The position numbers were made by a program, and so were the translations under genes. 64,000 nt of DNA, from NCBI GenBank assembly GCA_036852015.1, contig JAANDG010000609.1:1-64000 (forward strand). The letters run 5' to 3'. Shown one piece after another: positions 46,582-58,075 of this stretch (positions are counted from its first letter, which is position 1; each line of letters starts with the position of its first letter). Below the pieces are notes generated by a model. It searched no databases and was not told where the DNA came from. It saw only the letters and a list, made by a program, of their open reading frames with translations. The stretch is from Pelodera strongyloides (Eukaryota > Nematoda > Chromadorea > Rhabditida > Rhabditidae).

Positions 46582-49500
46582 TTACACAGGCTTGGAATCC
46601 AGCTAGAACAAATTACATTACCGTATCAAGAAACTAAACAAAACCTGCAGTATATGCCGCCCAGTCAGTGATTTCAATCAATTCAAACTGCCATTTCAAA
46701 GCACAAAAAATGGAGCGTCGCGATAATTTTCAATCCTCAAACATCCAAAAACCTTCAAAATACTCACTTGAAACCCAGCTTTCACAGAATTGACTGATCC
46801 TCGCGCCTTCTGCCGTGGACCCCAATTCTTTCCCCTGTTATCTTGGAAACGCATCTGCAATTGATTATACTTTATTGTTATTGTTTAATGTATTATTTTA
46901 TTAGATTCCATTTAATGATGACCATTTCGTCACACGCATTATTGCTACCAAAATATATCACGAAAGACAGAATGGGGAAGAACTACAAATGCGCACGTGG
47001 CAATTAAAATAACCAAAACCTACCAAATTCTGAGTTTTCGCTTGTGATTCAGCCTTCGGATGATGGGCAAAGCTGACCTTGCTTCTGAAAAAAAGAACAA
47101 TAACTACTCCGGTAATACTACCTACAAAAGCCAGTGTAGGATATGGTAATCATTTGCTAGGCTTGGCCTTAGTATAAAGACATGCGCTCTAGGCTCTAGG
47201 ACCTTCAAACGTTTACACATGTAACAACTTACTGAATTGGTTTCTTCAGAATCGTCTTCCCGGGCAAACTGTCACTCATCTTTTCCACATTTACATTCGT
47301 ATTCTTTGCCTAAACATACAGTACTCATACGAGTAAACTTTAGCCCCAAACAGCTCCCCGAGCAGGAAAACTACACAAAAGTGAATACTTTGGATTGAAA
47401 GAAACTCAAATAACACACCACTGTCCTATAAATATCCCAAAGCAATTGCGGTGGGGCATCAGTCTTCAGACCTCGCGGATTGCAGTGCGCGCTCGACACC
47501 TAAACAAACAAAAGAACATAAAGAATACATCCTTCATATACCTTGATTTGATTGTCATTTGTGATATGGTAATTGAAATGAAAATCAACGATTTTTTTGG
47601 TTCACATGCGCAGAGATAACCTAATAATGTGCATATTAGCAGCCCCTAACCTTGTTCAACCTAACTTTACATTTACTCACTCGATATCCAGCGTGAAGGA
47701 TCGCCGCCCTGATATCTCTCGTCTTGGGTATCGTACACTTGACCACATTCGCAAGTTGATCGTGTTCGTAGTAGAGGGGCACATCATCCAACTCCTGAAA
47801 TCACTAGTTGAAATAATTCTAGAAATCCATATCAGCTTCTTATCTCATACCTTCCATGAAAATTGGTCAGCCCAAAATTACTCCTTTACGTGATTCCGTT
47901 GATGGAAGGTGAAACGTAACTAGATCAGAACCTCAAGGCCTACACTTTTTCCCATTATGTTGCGCAGTAAACAGGTGCACCTCGAAATTAGGTATTTTCA
48001 TTAAACAGGTGAATTTTATCGTTTCCAAAAACTTTACCATATATCAGAAGGTTAAGCGATAAAAAACCCCACATGTTTCCTCGTATCAAATTTGCTGCCC
48101 CAATTAGAATATGCTCTTTGGTGTTGAAAACAATAATTCATAAAGCTTTGACTACCACTGAACTTGAAATTTCTATATATCCCAAATTATAAAAGTCCAC
48201 AACTACCACTCCCTCTAACGTAATAATGCTCAGATGTCACAGTACGAACTACGAACTATCAATACTCATTCGAGTTAATTGAGATCATACAGCCAGATAA
48301 TGAACCACTACTCATCCTCGTTCTTTGTCCATCCTAGTCTTATTCAACACTGTTGAAGAATACATTTAGTATGTATGTGCTAATTAAAATGTTACATGTA
48401 AATATAAGTTAACAGGTTATGAAGACCTACTATTAAATCGGGTAGATTCGCCGCCTGAGGCAACCCGACCCTGCTCGTATGAACCGTGTGTATGCTAGGG
48501 TGAATCGGATGTGTGGTTGCGGAAAAAGGTGCGTGTAGCTCAACCGGTGAGTGCTTGTCCAGTAGACAAGTGACGCGGGTTCGAGTCCGCTCCACGCCAT
48601 TTTTCGCACAAGACACAAGATTACCCTAGTGAAGCCAGTGTAGGCTTACTTATATTCACCTCTTAAAAACACTAAATTTTTATGTATACGAAATTACGAA
48701 TCTATAATTTATGAAATTTGGTCAAAACAATACCAAATAACCAAATTCACAAGCTGTTTTCCTGTTCAAATCGAACACCGGACTTGAATAATTACTCTCT
48801 CTCTCTCTCTCTCTGTTTTGTCGGCTTTCACGGTAATTGTTTGCAGCAAATTACAGGAAACTCAGCCAATTTTGATAGGAGATATTTTCGCGCACAAAGC
48901 TGATCGTAAAAACACCCCAATAATTTACTAATTGACTTTTGCCTTTTGCTCTTTGCAATTCTACATATTGGTAGTTTTTTGTCTGTTATTTCATTCCCAA
49001 ATAGAAAAGTCGTCTACTTATACACATTAAATCCCTTCGTAATAAGAAAGATTCCCCCATGAGAATGTAGGTTATTCTTACTAGATCAGTTTAGACCATG
49101 TGAGCAGAGGTCCTAACCAAAATGATAACATATTTGCTCTTATGTGGTTTCCCCGATTCACAGTGAACATGTAACATTAAAAGTGCTCATCACTAAAAAA
49201 ACTAAATTGAACTGCTACTCTTTTCTTCCCAACAATAAATAAAGCGTGCCAATGCCAAACCTCTTATTGTTCGTCATTACTTTAAAGGGAATATGTATGC
49301 CCTTTTTGAAGTTAAGCTGTATTAATAGAATGTGTGTTCCTCATTAAGGAAACAACAACAAAAATTGTTAAAAGTTTCCCATTTAAAAGAAAATGATTTT
49401 CAAAGTTCATCTTTTCCATAGTAAACGCGTTACTTGACCCCCCGGCTTACACGGCAGTGCTGATGGAGCCAAAAATTTAGCATATGTGTGCATACATCGG

Positions 49501-52500
49501 CATAGCATGCAACAGCGACATATTTGCATGCAAATGAGAATATTCGAATTTACATATTCAGTCGCCTACTTAAATTCATGTCTGGTGTGGAAACTCTAGT
49601 TTCGCAGTTGTTTTGCTCATTTTGAGTGACTACATATTCCCTTTAATGTAAAGAAATCAAATCACCAAATCCCCCAACATTCTAATCTAATAATATAAAA
49701 TACTAATCCTAATCATTATCACTATAGTGATGTAGGAATCCAAAGTAAATTCAAAAACTGTTGAAAAGATAAAACAAAAATGCTTCTCCAGACACAGAAT
49801 TTCCGATCGGATGGGTACAGACACTATTTTACTGACGCATTATATCCACCAAGCGCATTCAGCGATGCAAAACTAATTGAAAGTGTCTGAAAATGAGCAG
49901 TACAGACATCAAAATTAGAAATCAGACAATACAAGAGTTGACGTTCAGTATGCGGCGATGCGTCCAAAAAATCAAGGGAATCCTTTTTAACATCTACTTT
50001 CGCGCAAAAAGCCAATTTCATATTTATCGATTTATCCATAACATTTTTCTAAACATTAATAAAATTCTCTCCAGAATCAAAAATGTCCATTTTCGACTAC
50101 ATTTTCTTCATGGTGGCACTGTTCATCATTTACTCAATACTATGTCTCGAGTTATCTCCAAGGACATTATTCAAATCGTCATATTTCGATATCTACACTA
50201 CGTCGCGTAAGTGTTTTTTTTTTAATTTAGAGATACAAAAGCTAGCTAAACTTTTGTAAATGCTTGTTTTGAAAAGCCTTGCTCTGCATTTTTTTACTCG
50301 TTACTATTTCCCAAGGCCCTTTCGAGCTCGAGCCCAAATTTTAAGCAGGTAATTGGTAATGAGCGAAAGCTTAGACGTACACAGAGTAATTATACGGTAT
50401 AGTAGAACAAAAATATGCCCCCCGATTATGAGTTCTATTCCTTTAGTAATATTCGAAGTCCTTCACATCGCGCTATCGCTACTGTCAAATATAATACTAT
50501 CCGGCGATGTGCCAGCGATAATGCACAGCTTTTTTATTCACATTAATATGCTTATTGAAAACTTGTCGACTGCAATATTACTTGCACACTTTGTAAGTTA
50601 CCCAATGCAATAAGTTGGGACAATAACTTATATCCTAGTATTATAATTACTTTTACGGTTCACACAACAACGCGCAAGGAATTCAGGGAAGATTATGTCT
50701 ACCTTTCTTTTCCTCCAACTATTTATCAAATTTATCAAATCCGTTAGGATGTAACTAGCAACTAACTACCTATTTTGTCCTACTAGCCACACAAAGCCAT
50801 ACATCACTGCATATTCACATGCCGATACCTCAAAAGTCAAACAATTCCACTGATTAAGGTGCTCTCTGTGAATCGATATACTGCCGTCGCACACTTCTAC
50901 ATCTACCGTGCGTGGTGGACGGGTACCGTAGTCTGTGTGATCAAGATTCTCCTCTGGCTCACCGTATTGCTGTCACATTTGTACATTTTGTGGGCGCAAT
51001 TGGTCTACGATCAGGGATTCCTTCTTGGCTACACAAGAACTATACAACAGGTTAGCGAACTGAACTGAAGTGTACACCGTAAGGTCCGTAAGAGCCATGA
51101 GCAAAAACATTAACGTCAGATTCTGGTCAGATTAGGACAAAGCCGAAAGCATCCACATATATTGATTGAGCTGTTCTATCTAGCTTAGTTCTTAGTTGCG
51201 AACGCAACTACGCAACCACGTTTAAACACTGTATTTAGATCAACCGCTTCTACCAAATCGGGCTAATGGTGTTCATCGGAATTCCATCACTATTTCTCGA
51301 TATACTAAGCATAAAACATTTGAGGTAGGGGATCACTCATTGTTTGAAAATTCTTTCACGATGGGCCGTTAAGAAACATGAACACGACTGGCATCAACAT
51401 CCCCAACAAATTTCCCAAACAACGTTTCATTTTCTAAACAGTCATTAAAGTGAAAGGGGATATAAAGGCTTACCAAACCATAGGATTATACCAGGGAACG
51501 CCTAATTAGTACTAGATGAAAGGGCGACCGGGACACTAGGGTTATATTGGGGAACGCCACGCGCAGGGGCGCAGGTGACAAACCGTTAAAATAATTAACA
51601 AACAATTACACTTTCAGGCAAATGAATCACGAGTTCAAATTTCTTGCCTGGCACAACGCACTGGTTAATGCAACAAACGTTCCCTTCTGCGTATATCAAA
51701 TATTCTATTTATTGGAAAATATGTTTCGATGCGTCGTCTGCCACGAAATCACGAGAGCTCTGGTAAGGGTAAGGGTAAGGGTAAGGGTAAGGGTAAGGGT
51801 AAGGGTAAGGGTAAGGGTAAGGGTAAGGGTAAGGGTAAGGGTAAGGGTAAGGGTAAGGGTAAGGGGCATAAACTTAGACGCCCAAACCCCAAGTAATTGC
51901 CTCATTTCATTAGTATCACTGGCTTTATCCCACCACATCCCCCGATTTCTAACATTTCCCTGACTGCTAATTGCTTCACCTAATTTCTAAACTCCAGGGT
52001 TAAATGCTGTGACAAATCACAATCGCTTGCCAATTTCACAAATAACATGAATCATATGCGTTTAACTACTAGGCGGGGCTTTTCTGATGAGATCGTTCAA
52101 CTACTAGGCGGGGCTTTACTCATAAGATAAATCCAATTACCTTATTAGTTAGAGGAACTCAAAAACTCACCGAATCCTATGTAAAAGAAGAAATCCTATT
52201 ATCCTATATGAAAATCACCTGTTGTAATTTTCAAAAATGTTGCCAAGTCAAGGAAGGCAAAGGACCAATTGTGATGCAGATGGAAACAAATGTTTTTCAT
52301 ATAATCAATAAACTCTAATTATATATATTTTCAGCGCTATTCGGAAATGTTCTGTCGTCACAGCAGTCTTTTTGTAATGGTCGCATTTTCAAGGGACGTG
52401 AGGAGGGAACTCTTATTGTGGAGATATAGAGACAAGAGGAAAGTGGGCAATTAGCAATTAGGGACTAACTGATCAACATGGCATAAACTCGTTGACGCTT

Positions 52501-55500
52501 TGACCGACGAAACCACCATCCGAATTAGCATACTGCATAAATTTAGACGGTGGTCTTGAGCTCATAGCCGTACCACCGTCGGGATTAGAATATTAGATAT
52601 GGTGAAAATTAGAAACGTATCATAAACAGATACAATTCTGGGAAACACTACCTATATTTGGATGGTGGTTTTGAATTTTTCCCGACGAGTTTTATGCCCT
52701 GCTCACTGAGCAAGAGTTAGTGAAAACAACCCAACCCCACAAAATGTACAAATAACACTTACAAATAAATAAACTGGGTTCTGGTTGATGATATTATATT
52801 TCCAAAATTAAATAAATTTGTAGGTTTACGTTTACAAAAGACAAATTGGGGTCTATAAAGTTCTGTTTGATAGTAGCAAACTATTATTAACTATAGCATA
52901 AGGGCCTACACATAGCACTGCTTAAAAGACGCGATAGTCCTAGTTAGCAATAAATGAAATTCATACATACAGTAAGAATATCACAGGCACGACTTCATAT
53001 CTTCGCTATGAAACCAAGCACAATGCGTATTGTCAACTAGATAAAATTCACTTTCTACTCTATAGGTACACGTCGGAGTCGGAGGCCAAGTCTCATGGAT
53101 TCAAGTCAAAGATGCGAGTGAAGAAGAGGGAAAAGAGAGCGAAGACGAGCAGAGATCGCAGAGGACTACCACTTTATAATGAGAATGAGACTCACAATAG
53201 AGAGAATGATGATACGTCATACGCAGTTCGCTGGGAGCTTATTTACCGAACCACTAAAGGTTGCACGGCCCACTGTAATAAACAAAAACACTAAAACTTA
53301 TCAATGAGACAAAGGACAAGACAAGATACGTCACGAAAAAAACTGACCTCGGAAACAACACTCAATATGCCCATGAGGCGATCATGCGTCCCCAGACGTT
53401 CTTCCTCCGGCATACTCTTCAAGCTAAAAGAAGAAAAACGTACAGTACAGTAACCTAATAACTGTGACACATCATGTCCTATCGTGTACATTAAAAAATT
53501 GACAGCCAGGTGGCGTGGGGGTAGAAAATAAACAACACAACATTACCACTTTTCACAGACCTAAGTTTTGCATTTCGATGCCGTCTATAAAAGGGCGATT
53601 TGCGACTAGTCATTAGTATACCAAAGCCATATCAAAATCGAATGTGATACTAAACAACTATACCTACAAATCTACAGAGTTACTAAACATACTTGTCCAA
53701 TATTCCCTGCACAAACTCCTTGTTGTGAATCGGAGCCGTGTACATCGGGCCACCCTCGTGCACAGAGTTTCCACAATGAACACACTTTGCATCGGCACCC
53801 ATCTGGACAAAAAACTGTTGACTGTCAAGTTTCACTGTCTCACAAAATTTACACAAATATGGTCCGCGTTCACCGATTTCACCATACTCGCATGGGGTGC
53901 TTTGAGCCTGTATCACAAACTGCACAATTACAATCACGGGGCACTTGAATTGTTTAAGGAACATCGCGCTTCTTAAAAGTCAAAATTTCAAAGAAAGCTC
54001 ATAGCTCACCAATTCCGAGCTGAAAATGGGGGCACTGAATCGGACCGAAATTCCGTCGACATTCTTCCGAATCAATGGGACAATCTCCATCGAGTGACAT
54101 CCCGAACATGCGAGCATTCGTCCCACTTTACTGAAATATTTCACATGATTAATTTATATATTCTTAATTGAATGTGGTATATACTCAGTGAAGCAATAGC
54201 TTAAATGTTAGAACCGTAAACTTCTTCACTTCTAAATTTTCACCTTACTTTTCACATATTTCCTTTGGTCTAGTCTAAACACGACCGTAACTTATAAAAA
54301 TCACAGATTGTGATTTCTCTTCTTTTTCTGACATATATAGAAAACAAAGATGCGTACAGATTGTGACTTCTCTTATTTTTCTGACATATATAGAAAACAA
54401 AGATGCGTTCTCAAAAATTGAAACCCACGTGGCACTGTCCTTAGCCGGTCTGGCTCCAGTGTGCATTCGCACAAAAACTCTCACGTAGAAATCAACGGAG
54501 ATCGACACAAGTGGTTCGATGTACCGAGCATATCGATTCGCGTGACTGTCAATCGATCGGAGCAGAATACGGAGAGCCTAAAGAAAGAGTTACTTTTACT
54601 TTGAATTGTATTATGAACCTTGTCACTCCCTATATTTTATCGCGAACTTTTACCATTGTGTTACGGTAAACGACATGAGGGATAACTCAATGAGTAAAGC
54701 ATAAGGGACTAAGAAAATCATAAGGTGGAAGGTGGAAGGTTTCAACACTATCCTATCTCGAGAGTTCCACACGATTGACACGATCTACAGTAATCGCTCG
54801 CGTTTTTCACTTTCACCTACCGTAGTCAATAAACAACAAACATCAATTTAAAATAAGTAAAATACAAATAAATAATAATATTTTACTCACCACTTCGTGA
54901 CAACACCGCAATCGGAGAGGAATCGCGTCATATTTGTTATAACACGATTCAGGTGTATTCCCACACAACACGGCCATATCGGTGCACGTAATCATTAGAA
55001 TACCTGCAAAAGGGTTGTTACAATTTTTTACAGTGGAATTTATAAAACAAAGGCTCGTATACGTATAATAATGTGCAAGCAATTAACTAACTACTAAATC
55101 CAGCAAACACAATGATGGTGTTGAAAGTTTAATGGACCAAATCAGCGGACGAGAAGAAAACAGAACGAATGCATACAATCACCAAGGTGTAATATTTGAG
55201 CACTTACCTCTATCCCCCACACACTGCACGGCTGAATCCAAGAACTGACTGGCAGAGCCATAAGGGTCCAAATCGACAGCGTGGAAACGTTTATCGATTG
55301 CCCGGTGTTCCATCATTGTCATTCTAAAAATAGCGGCAAATTACGAAAACAATACAAAATCAATTAACAGACCACTTAAAATAGTAACGTAAGCGCAACT
55401 CATAAAAAAACCAGCCACCCTAAAAATGTTAAACTTTTGAGCATATCACCAAACACTACATATGATATAACAAAACAAAGATAAACAACTCCTCTCATCA

Positions 55501-57201
55501 AGGAAATACAACAGTATCGAAAGTCATTACTGATCATTTAAACAAAACTTACACAGCATCTCCAAAATGTGCTGTGATTTTGTCCTGTAGTCCATTCAAT
55601 TTAATATTTTTCTTGATTGTTTCCACGGCGTTTTCCGAGAAATCGTTGGCAAGGACGGACGAAACATGTGGGACCTGAAACAACTTGGATACTGGTTATA
55701 TATAAGTAAATAAAACTTGTATGCGAGTAAGAAATAAACTCGGAGCAAACCTAACCTCTCGTTATTCTCGTGCACTCAACTGACTCAACTCCGTTCCGAC
55801 CCCCCAAAGAAAAAATCAAACAAGTTTATGTTACGGCTCCTATACCATACACTTGAAACATGCCCAATAACCGGTGAACGGGTGAGCTACCAAGCCCACC
55901 CCCGCCTAAGAAATTTGCATATTCATCAATTAATATTAATTTGCAGAACTCACGAGATGAAACTCTTCGGGGTTTGCATACAAAACAATACTGACAGATT
56001 GACAATTTTCATTTCTTTTCGCAGCATCAAGTATCATCCTTCTCTCAGGGCTTAGGTAATACTCATCATCATAAATATTCGAAACAAACATGCAAACAGG
56101 ACACACCTCATGGGCAAACCTAAAGGCGCGCAGTCCGCTCGCTGAAAGGGCATCCAAAATGCGAATTGATCCATCCTAAAACATCATTTAGCATAATGTG
56201 AGGCCAATGGGCAAATATCGAAATCTAGTTCGATGATCTGCCATTGAAACAATATAACAGCAGCGTGTTAGCTTAGGGGTCACCTTTTGAAGCGTGGTAA
56301 TTGCATATCATCAGATATTTTACTACGCTAACAGGAGCGTGCTCCTTTATTCATGTGTGGTACAATACAAGGTTTCAAAGCGTACGGCTTGTTCCGCTGA
56401 TCCTCTATTATCTTCAGTTCCTTTTATACACACAAATAATAAAAAATATAATATAGAACAAACAATCGACCTCGTCTTCTATCTGGAATTTCGGCTTTTT
56501 GGATTTGGGTTCTTCGTCCGATCCTCCGTTATTATCTTTATCTCCAGAAATCTCCATTTTCTGTGCCAACTTTCGTTCCCTCTCTAGCATTCGCGTTCTC
56601 ACAAACTCGCGCAACACGGACACTCTGTAATACAAATGGAACACTGTATGATATGAAAAAGTTCTTTGCGAGAACCCGAGAACATACCTTACTTCCTAGT
56701 ACACATGTAACTGTGTATATTGACAGACCGCTTATAATAAACACGCACTGAGTATTTCCGAATATACGTCCGAACTTCCCAATTACCGTAAACATATCGA
56801 GTGAAGTTCCAAGTTCTATGCACTCACGTTTCCTAACTACTAGATTTCACTACATTCTTGCAGTGAAGCCAAATTGCAGTGAAACGTACGTCAAATCTCG
56901 ATTGAATTCCTGCACCGGGTTGTAGAACGTTGGTCCCATAAAAGCGATTCTGGCCATGCCTTCCTAAAAAATCCATCAGAATCATGTCACAGCTAGCTCG
57001 GAGCTTTATGTATGGCAACCCAAACTTCCAAACTACTTTTGTCAATGTGAAAAGTCAAAATACGAGGGGGAGTGTGAAGTCTAAAGCTAATTAAGAAATA
57101 CCACTATTTACACTAAACTGAATCACTAGACTAGCACAAACCTGGACAATTCCATTTTCACCAGACCCTTCCGGCGTATTCGTGGTAACTTCTTCAGTCA
57201 T
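46582..57201 (-). CDS. trm-1: TRM1 tRNA (guanine26-N2)-dimethyltransferase, 17 exons
   Basis: SAM-dependent enzyme making N2,N2-dimethylguanosine at tRNA position 26. Exons 5' to 3': 57142-57201, 56890-56963, 56471-56624, 56107-56175, 55553-55674, 55208-55323, 54891-55003, 54429-54577, 54010-54130, 53693-53802, 53348-53423, 47681-47794, 47419-47499, 47233-47309, 47024-47084, 46768-46854, 46582-46602; 535 codons with stop, phases closed. Motifs: [82 protein letters not shown], paired CxxC zinc ligands (CSGCHS, CVHCGNS), [18 protein letters not shown] and [12 protein letters not shown]. The tiny last exon is tentative, and the vertebrate C-terminal CCCH finger is absent. A 5.55 kb intron (47795-53347) contains a complete gene on the other strand. 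An upstream Arg-rich exon may add a mitochondrial presequence. Confidence 0.93.
48529..48599 (+). tRNA. tRNA-like sequence, probably a pseudogene (anticodon AGT if real)
   Basis: A perfect B box (GGTTCGAGTCC), an A-box match (TAGCTCAACCGG), a D arm (GCTC/GAGT), a perfect five-pair anticodon stem (CTTGT/ACAAG) and a T arm (GCGGG/CCGCT) are present, followed by CCA and a T run. The acceptor stem pairs only in its central five bases (GCGTG/CACGC) with one base missing before the D arm, and position 33 is C rather than T. The loop CCAGTAG would give AGT (Thr). Most likely a decayed tRNA or tRNA-derived repeat. Confidence 0.5.
49286..49642. mobile_element. TTAA MITE (AGGGAATATGTA family), second copy
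   Basis: Ends AGGGAATATGTATGCCC and tacatattccct, flanked by TTAA at 49282-49285 and 49643-49646. Internal sequence is the reverse complement of the element at 39343-39675 (for example ttcctcattaaggaaacaac). It lies in the large TRM1 intron, about 440 bases upstream of the nested chemoreceptor. Confidence 0.9.
50083..52454 (+). CDS. serpentine chemoreceptor, nested in a TRM1 intron
   Basis: Seven-helix receptor of the nematode Srg-superfamily type, presumably in sensory cilia. Exons 50083-50206, 50447-50592, 50787-51050, 51239-51324, 51618-51762, 52335-52454; 295 codons with stop, phases closed. Hydrophobic helices occur in every exon: TM1 in [14 protein letters not shown], a helix-3 end [16 protein letters not shown] (NRY in the position of GPCR DRY), [26 protein letters not shown], and a last helix [10 protein letters not shown] with a basic tail. 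A good acceptor (ctctccag) lies 9 bases before the ATG. The intron after exon 51618-51762 starts with (GTAAGG)17. The exact family (srv, sru or srg) is not resolved; a further C-terminal exon at 53062 is possible. Confidence 0.82.
51763..51864 (+). repeat. (GTAAGG)17 array beginning at a splice donor
   Basis: Seventeen perfect GTAAGG hexamers (102 bases). The first begins exactly at the 5' splice site of the chemoreceptor exon ending at 51762 (gagctctg|gtaagg). The unit is not the nematode telomere repeat TTAGGC. Every hexamer is itself a good donor preceded by G. Confidence 0.95.
53062..53294 (+). other. unassigned open frame, possible 3' exon
   Basis: An acceptor-like ctctatag precedes a frame open for about 75 codons to a stop at 53292-53294. 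It is rich in Lys/Arg ([19 protein letters not shown]) then acidic and polar ([13 protein letters not shown]). It lies downstream of the chemoreceptor on the same strand, just before TRM1 exon 53348-53423. I could not link it in phase to the last receptor exon; a phase-0 join from aaa|gtgggc reads a different, shorter frame. Function unknown. Confidence 0.3.
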
Positions 57202-57496
57202 TTGTGAACAGAGGTGAGGACGAGTATGAACAATCTAAGACCCAAGTTACACGATAGAAAATACATGTGAAGACAACAGCAAATGGCAGGAATTCAAATT
57301 CAACATCAACTCAATCAATAGGACACGGCAAACCTTACTCTTAGTCGAATACGAAATATCAAAATAGGATACGCTATGTCACCACCGAAGGTGGTGCTAA
57401 TGTGCTAATCTCAATAGGGACTACCTGCGCTAGGTAGTCGATTTCACTTATCAAAAAGGTAATAAAGATACATACAAAAAGATCAAACCAACTCAC

Positions 57497-57561
57497 ATTC
57501 CTGACAGAGGTAGAGATCCGATAAAATGTGCGAACACGAACAGTCGGTAGTATTCTAATCA
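57497..57561 (-). other. possible TRM1 5' exon encoding a mitochondrial presequence
   Basis: Flanked by an acceptor (tgattccag) and a GTGAGT donor. It reads TG plus 21 codons (IRILPTVRVRTFYRISTSVRN) and joins in phase to an extended exon 57142-57234, whose extra codons (IVHTRPHLCSQ) lead into MTEEV. The product would be rich in Arg, Ser and Thr without acidic residues, as in mitochondrial presequences. The leading TG could complete a split ATG if the upstream exon ends in A. Yeast and vertebrate TRM1 reach mitochondria and nucleus, which makes a second start plausible. Confidence 0.5.
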
Positions 57562-58075
57562 CTGGAATCAGAAACAGATTAGCTTAAAGTAAATTCAAAC
57601 AATCGAAAACGAAAAGAAACCAACAAATGAATAAGTACAGTAAGATAGAGTGTCGTGAATGAATACACTTCCGAGTTGAAAATTAAAAGCGAGTAAACTC
57701 TACTCTTTAATACGGTACACAATAAAAGTACACATAAATTAAGATACAATTTCTAAGAAAAAAACTAATATAATAAGAAATCACAGTCATATAGTATTGG
57801 CACCACCCGATAAAGAATATTTCCTAATTATCAAACAAGTACATACGCATATTTATTTAGACAAGCATTTACTCTAAGTTCAAATCATCCTCTCACAAAC
57901 AGACTGTAGACATATCACAAACAAAGAGTTAAGCAAAAGACACAAAACGCTCCAAAATGTAATAAGTAACAATAAATTACCTCCCTCAATAAAAATCCTG
58001 ATGTTAAAACATTACTTTAATCTGCCTAACATGCATAATAACAATAACACAGGTTGATAATTCTTAATTACCTAG
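57562..58075. other. spacer between syx-18 3' end and TRM1, no gene seen
   Basis: AT-rich DNA between two minus-strand genes; presumably the TRM1 promoter and syntaxin 3' UTR. No open frame of interest. Confidence 0.45.

Noticed and set aside
51763..51864. Interstitial telomere repeat
   Set aside because: The unit is GTAAGG/CCTTAC, not the nematode telomere hexamer TTAGGC, and it begins precisely at a splice donor, so donor-seeded expansion fits better.
56563..56795. Small frames on both strands near TRM1 exon 3
   Set aside because: They overlap the TRM1 exon 56471-56624 in other frames and have no motif.
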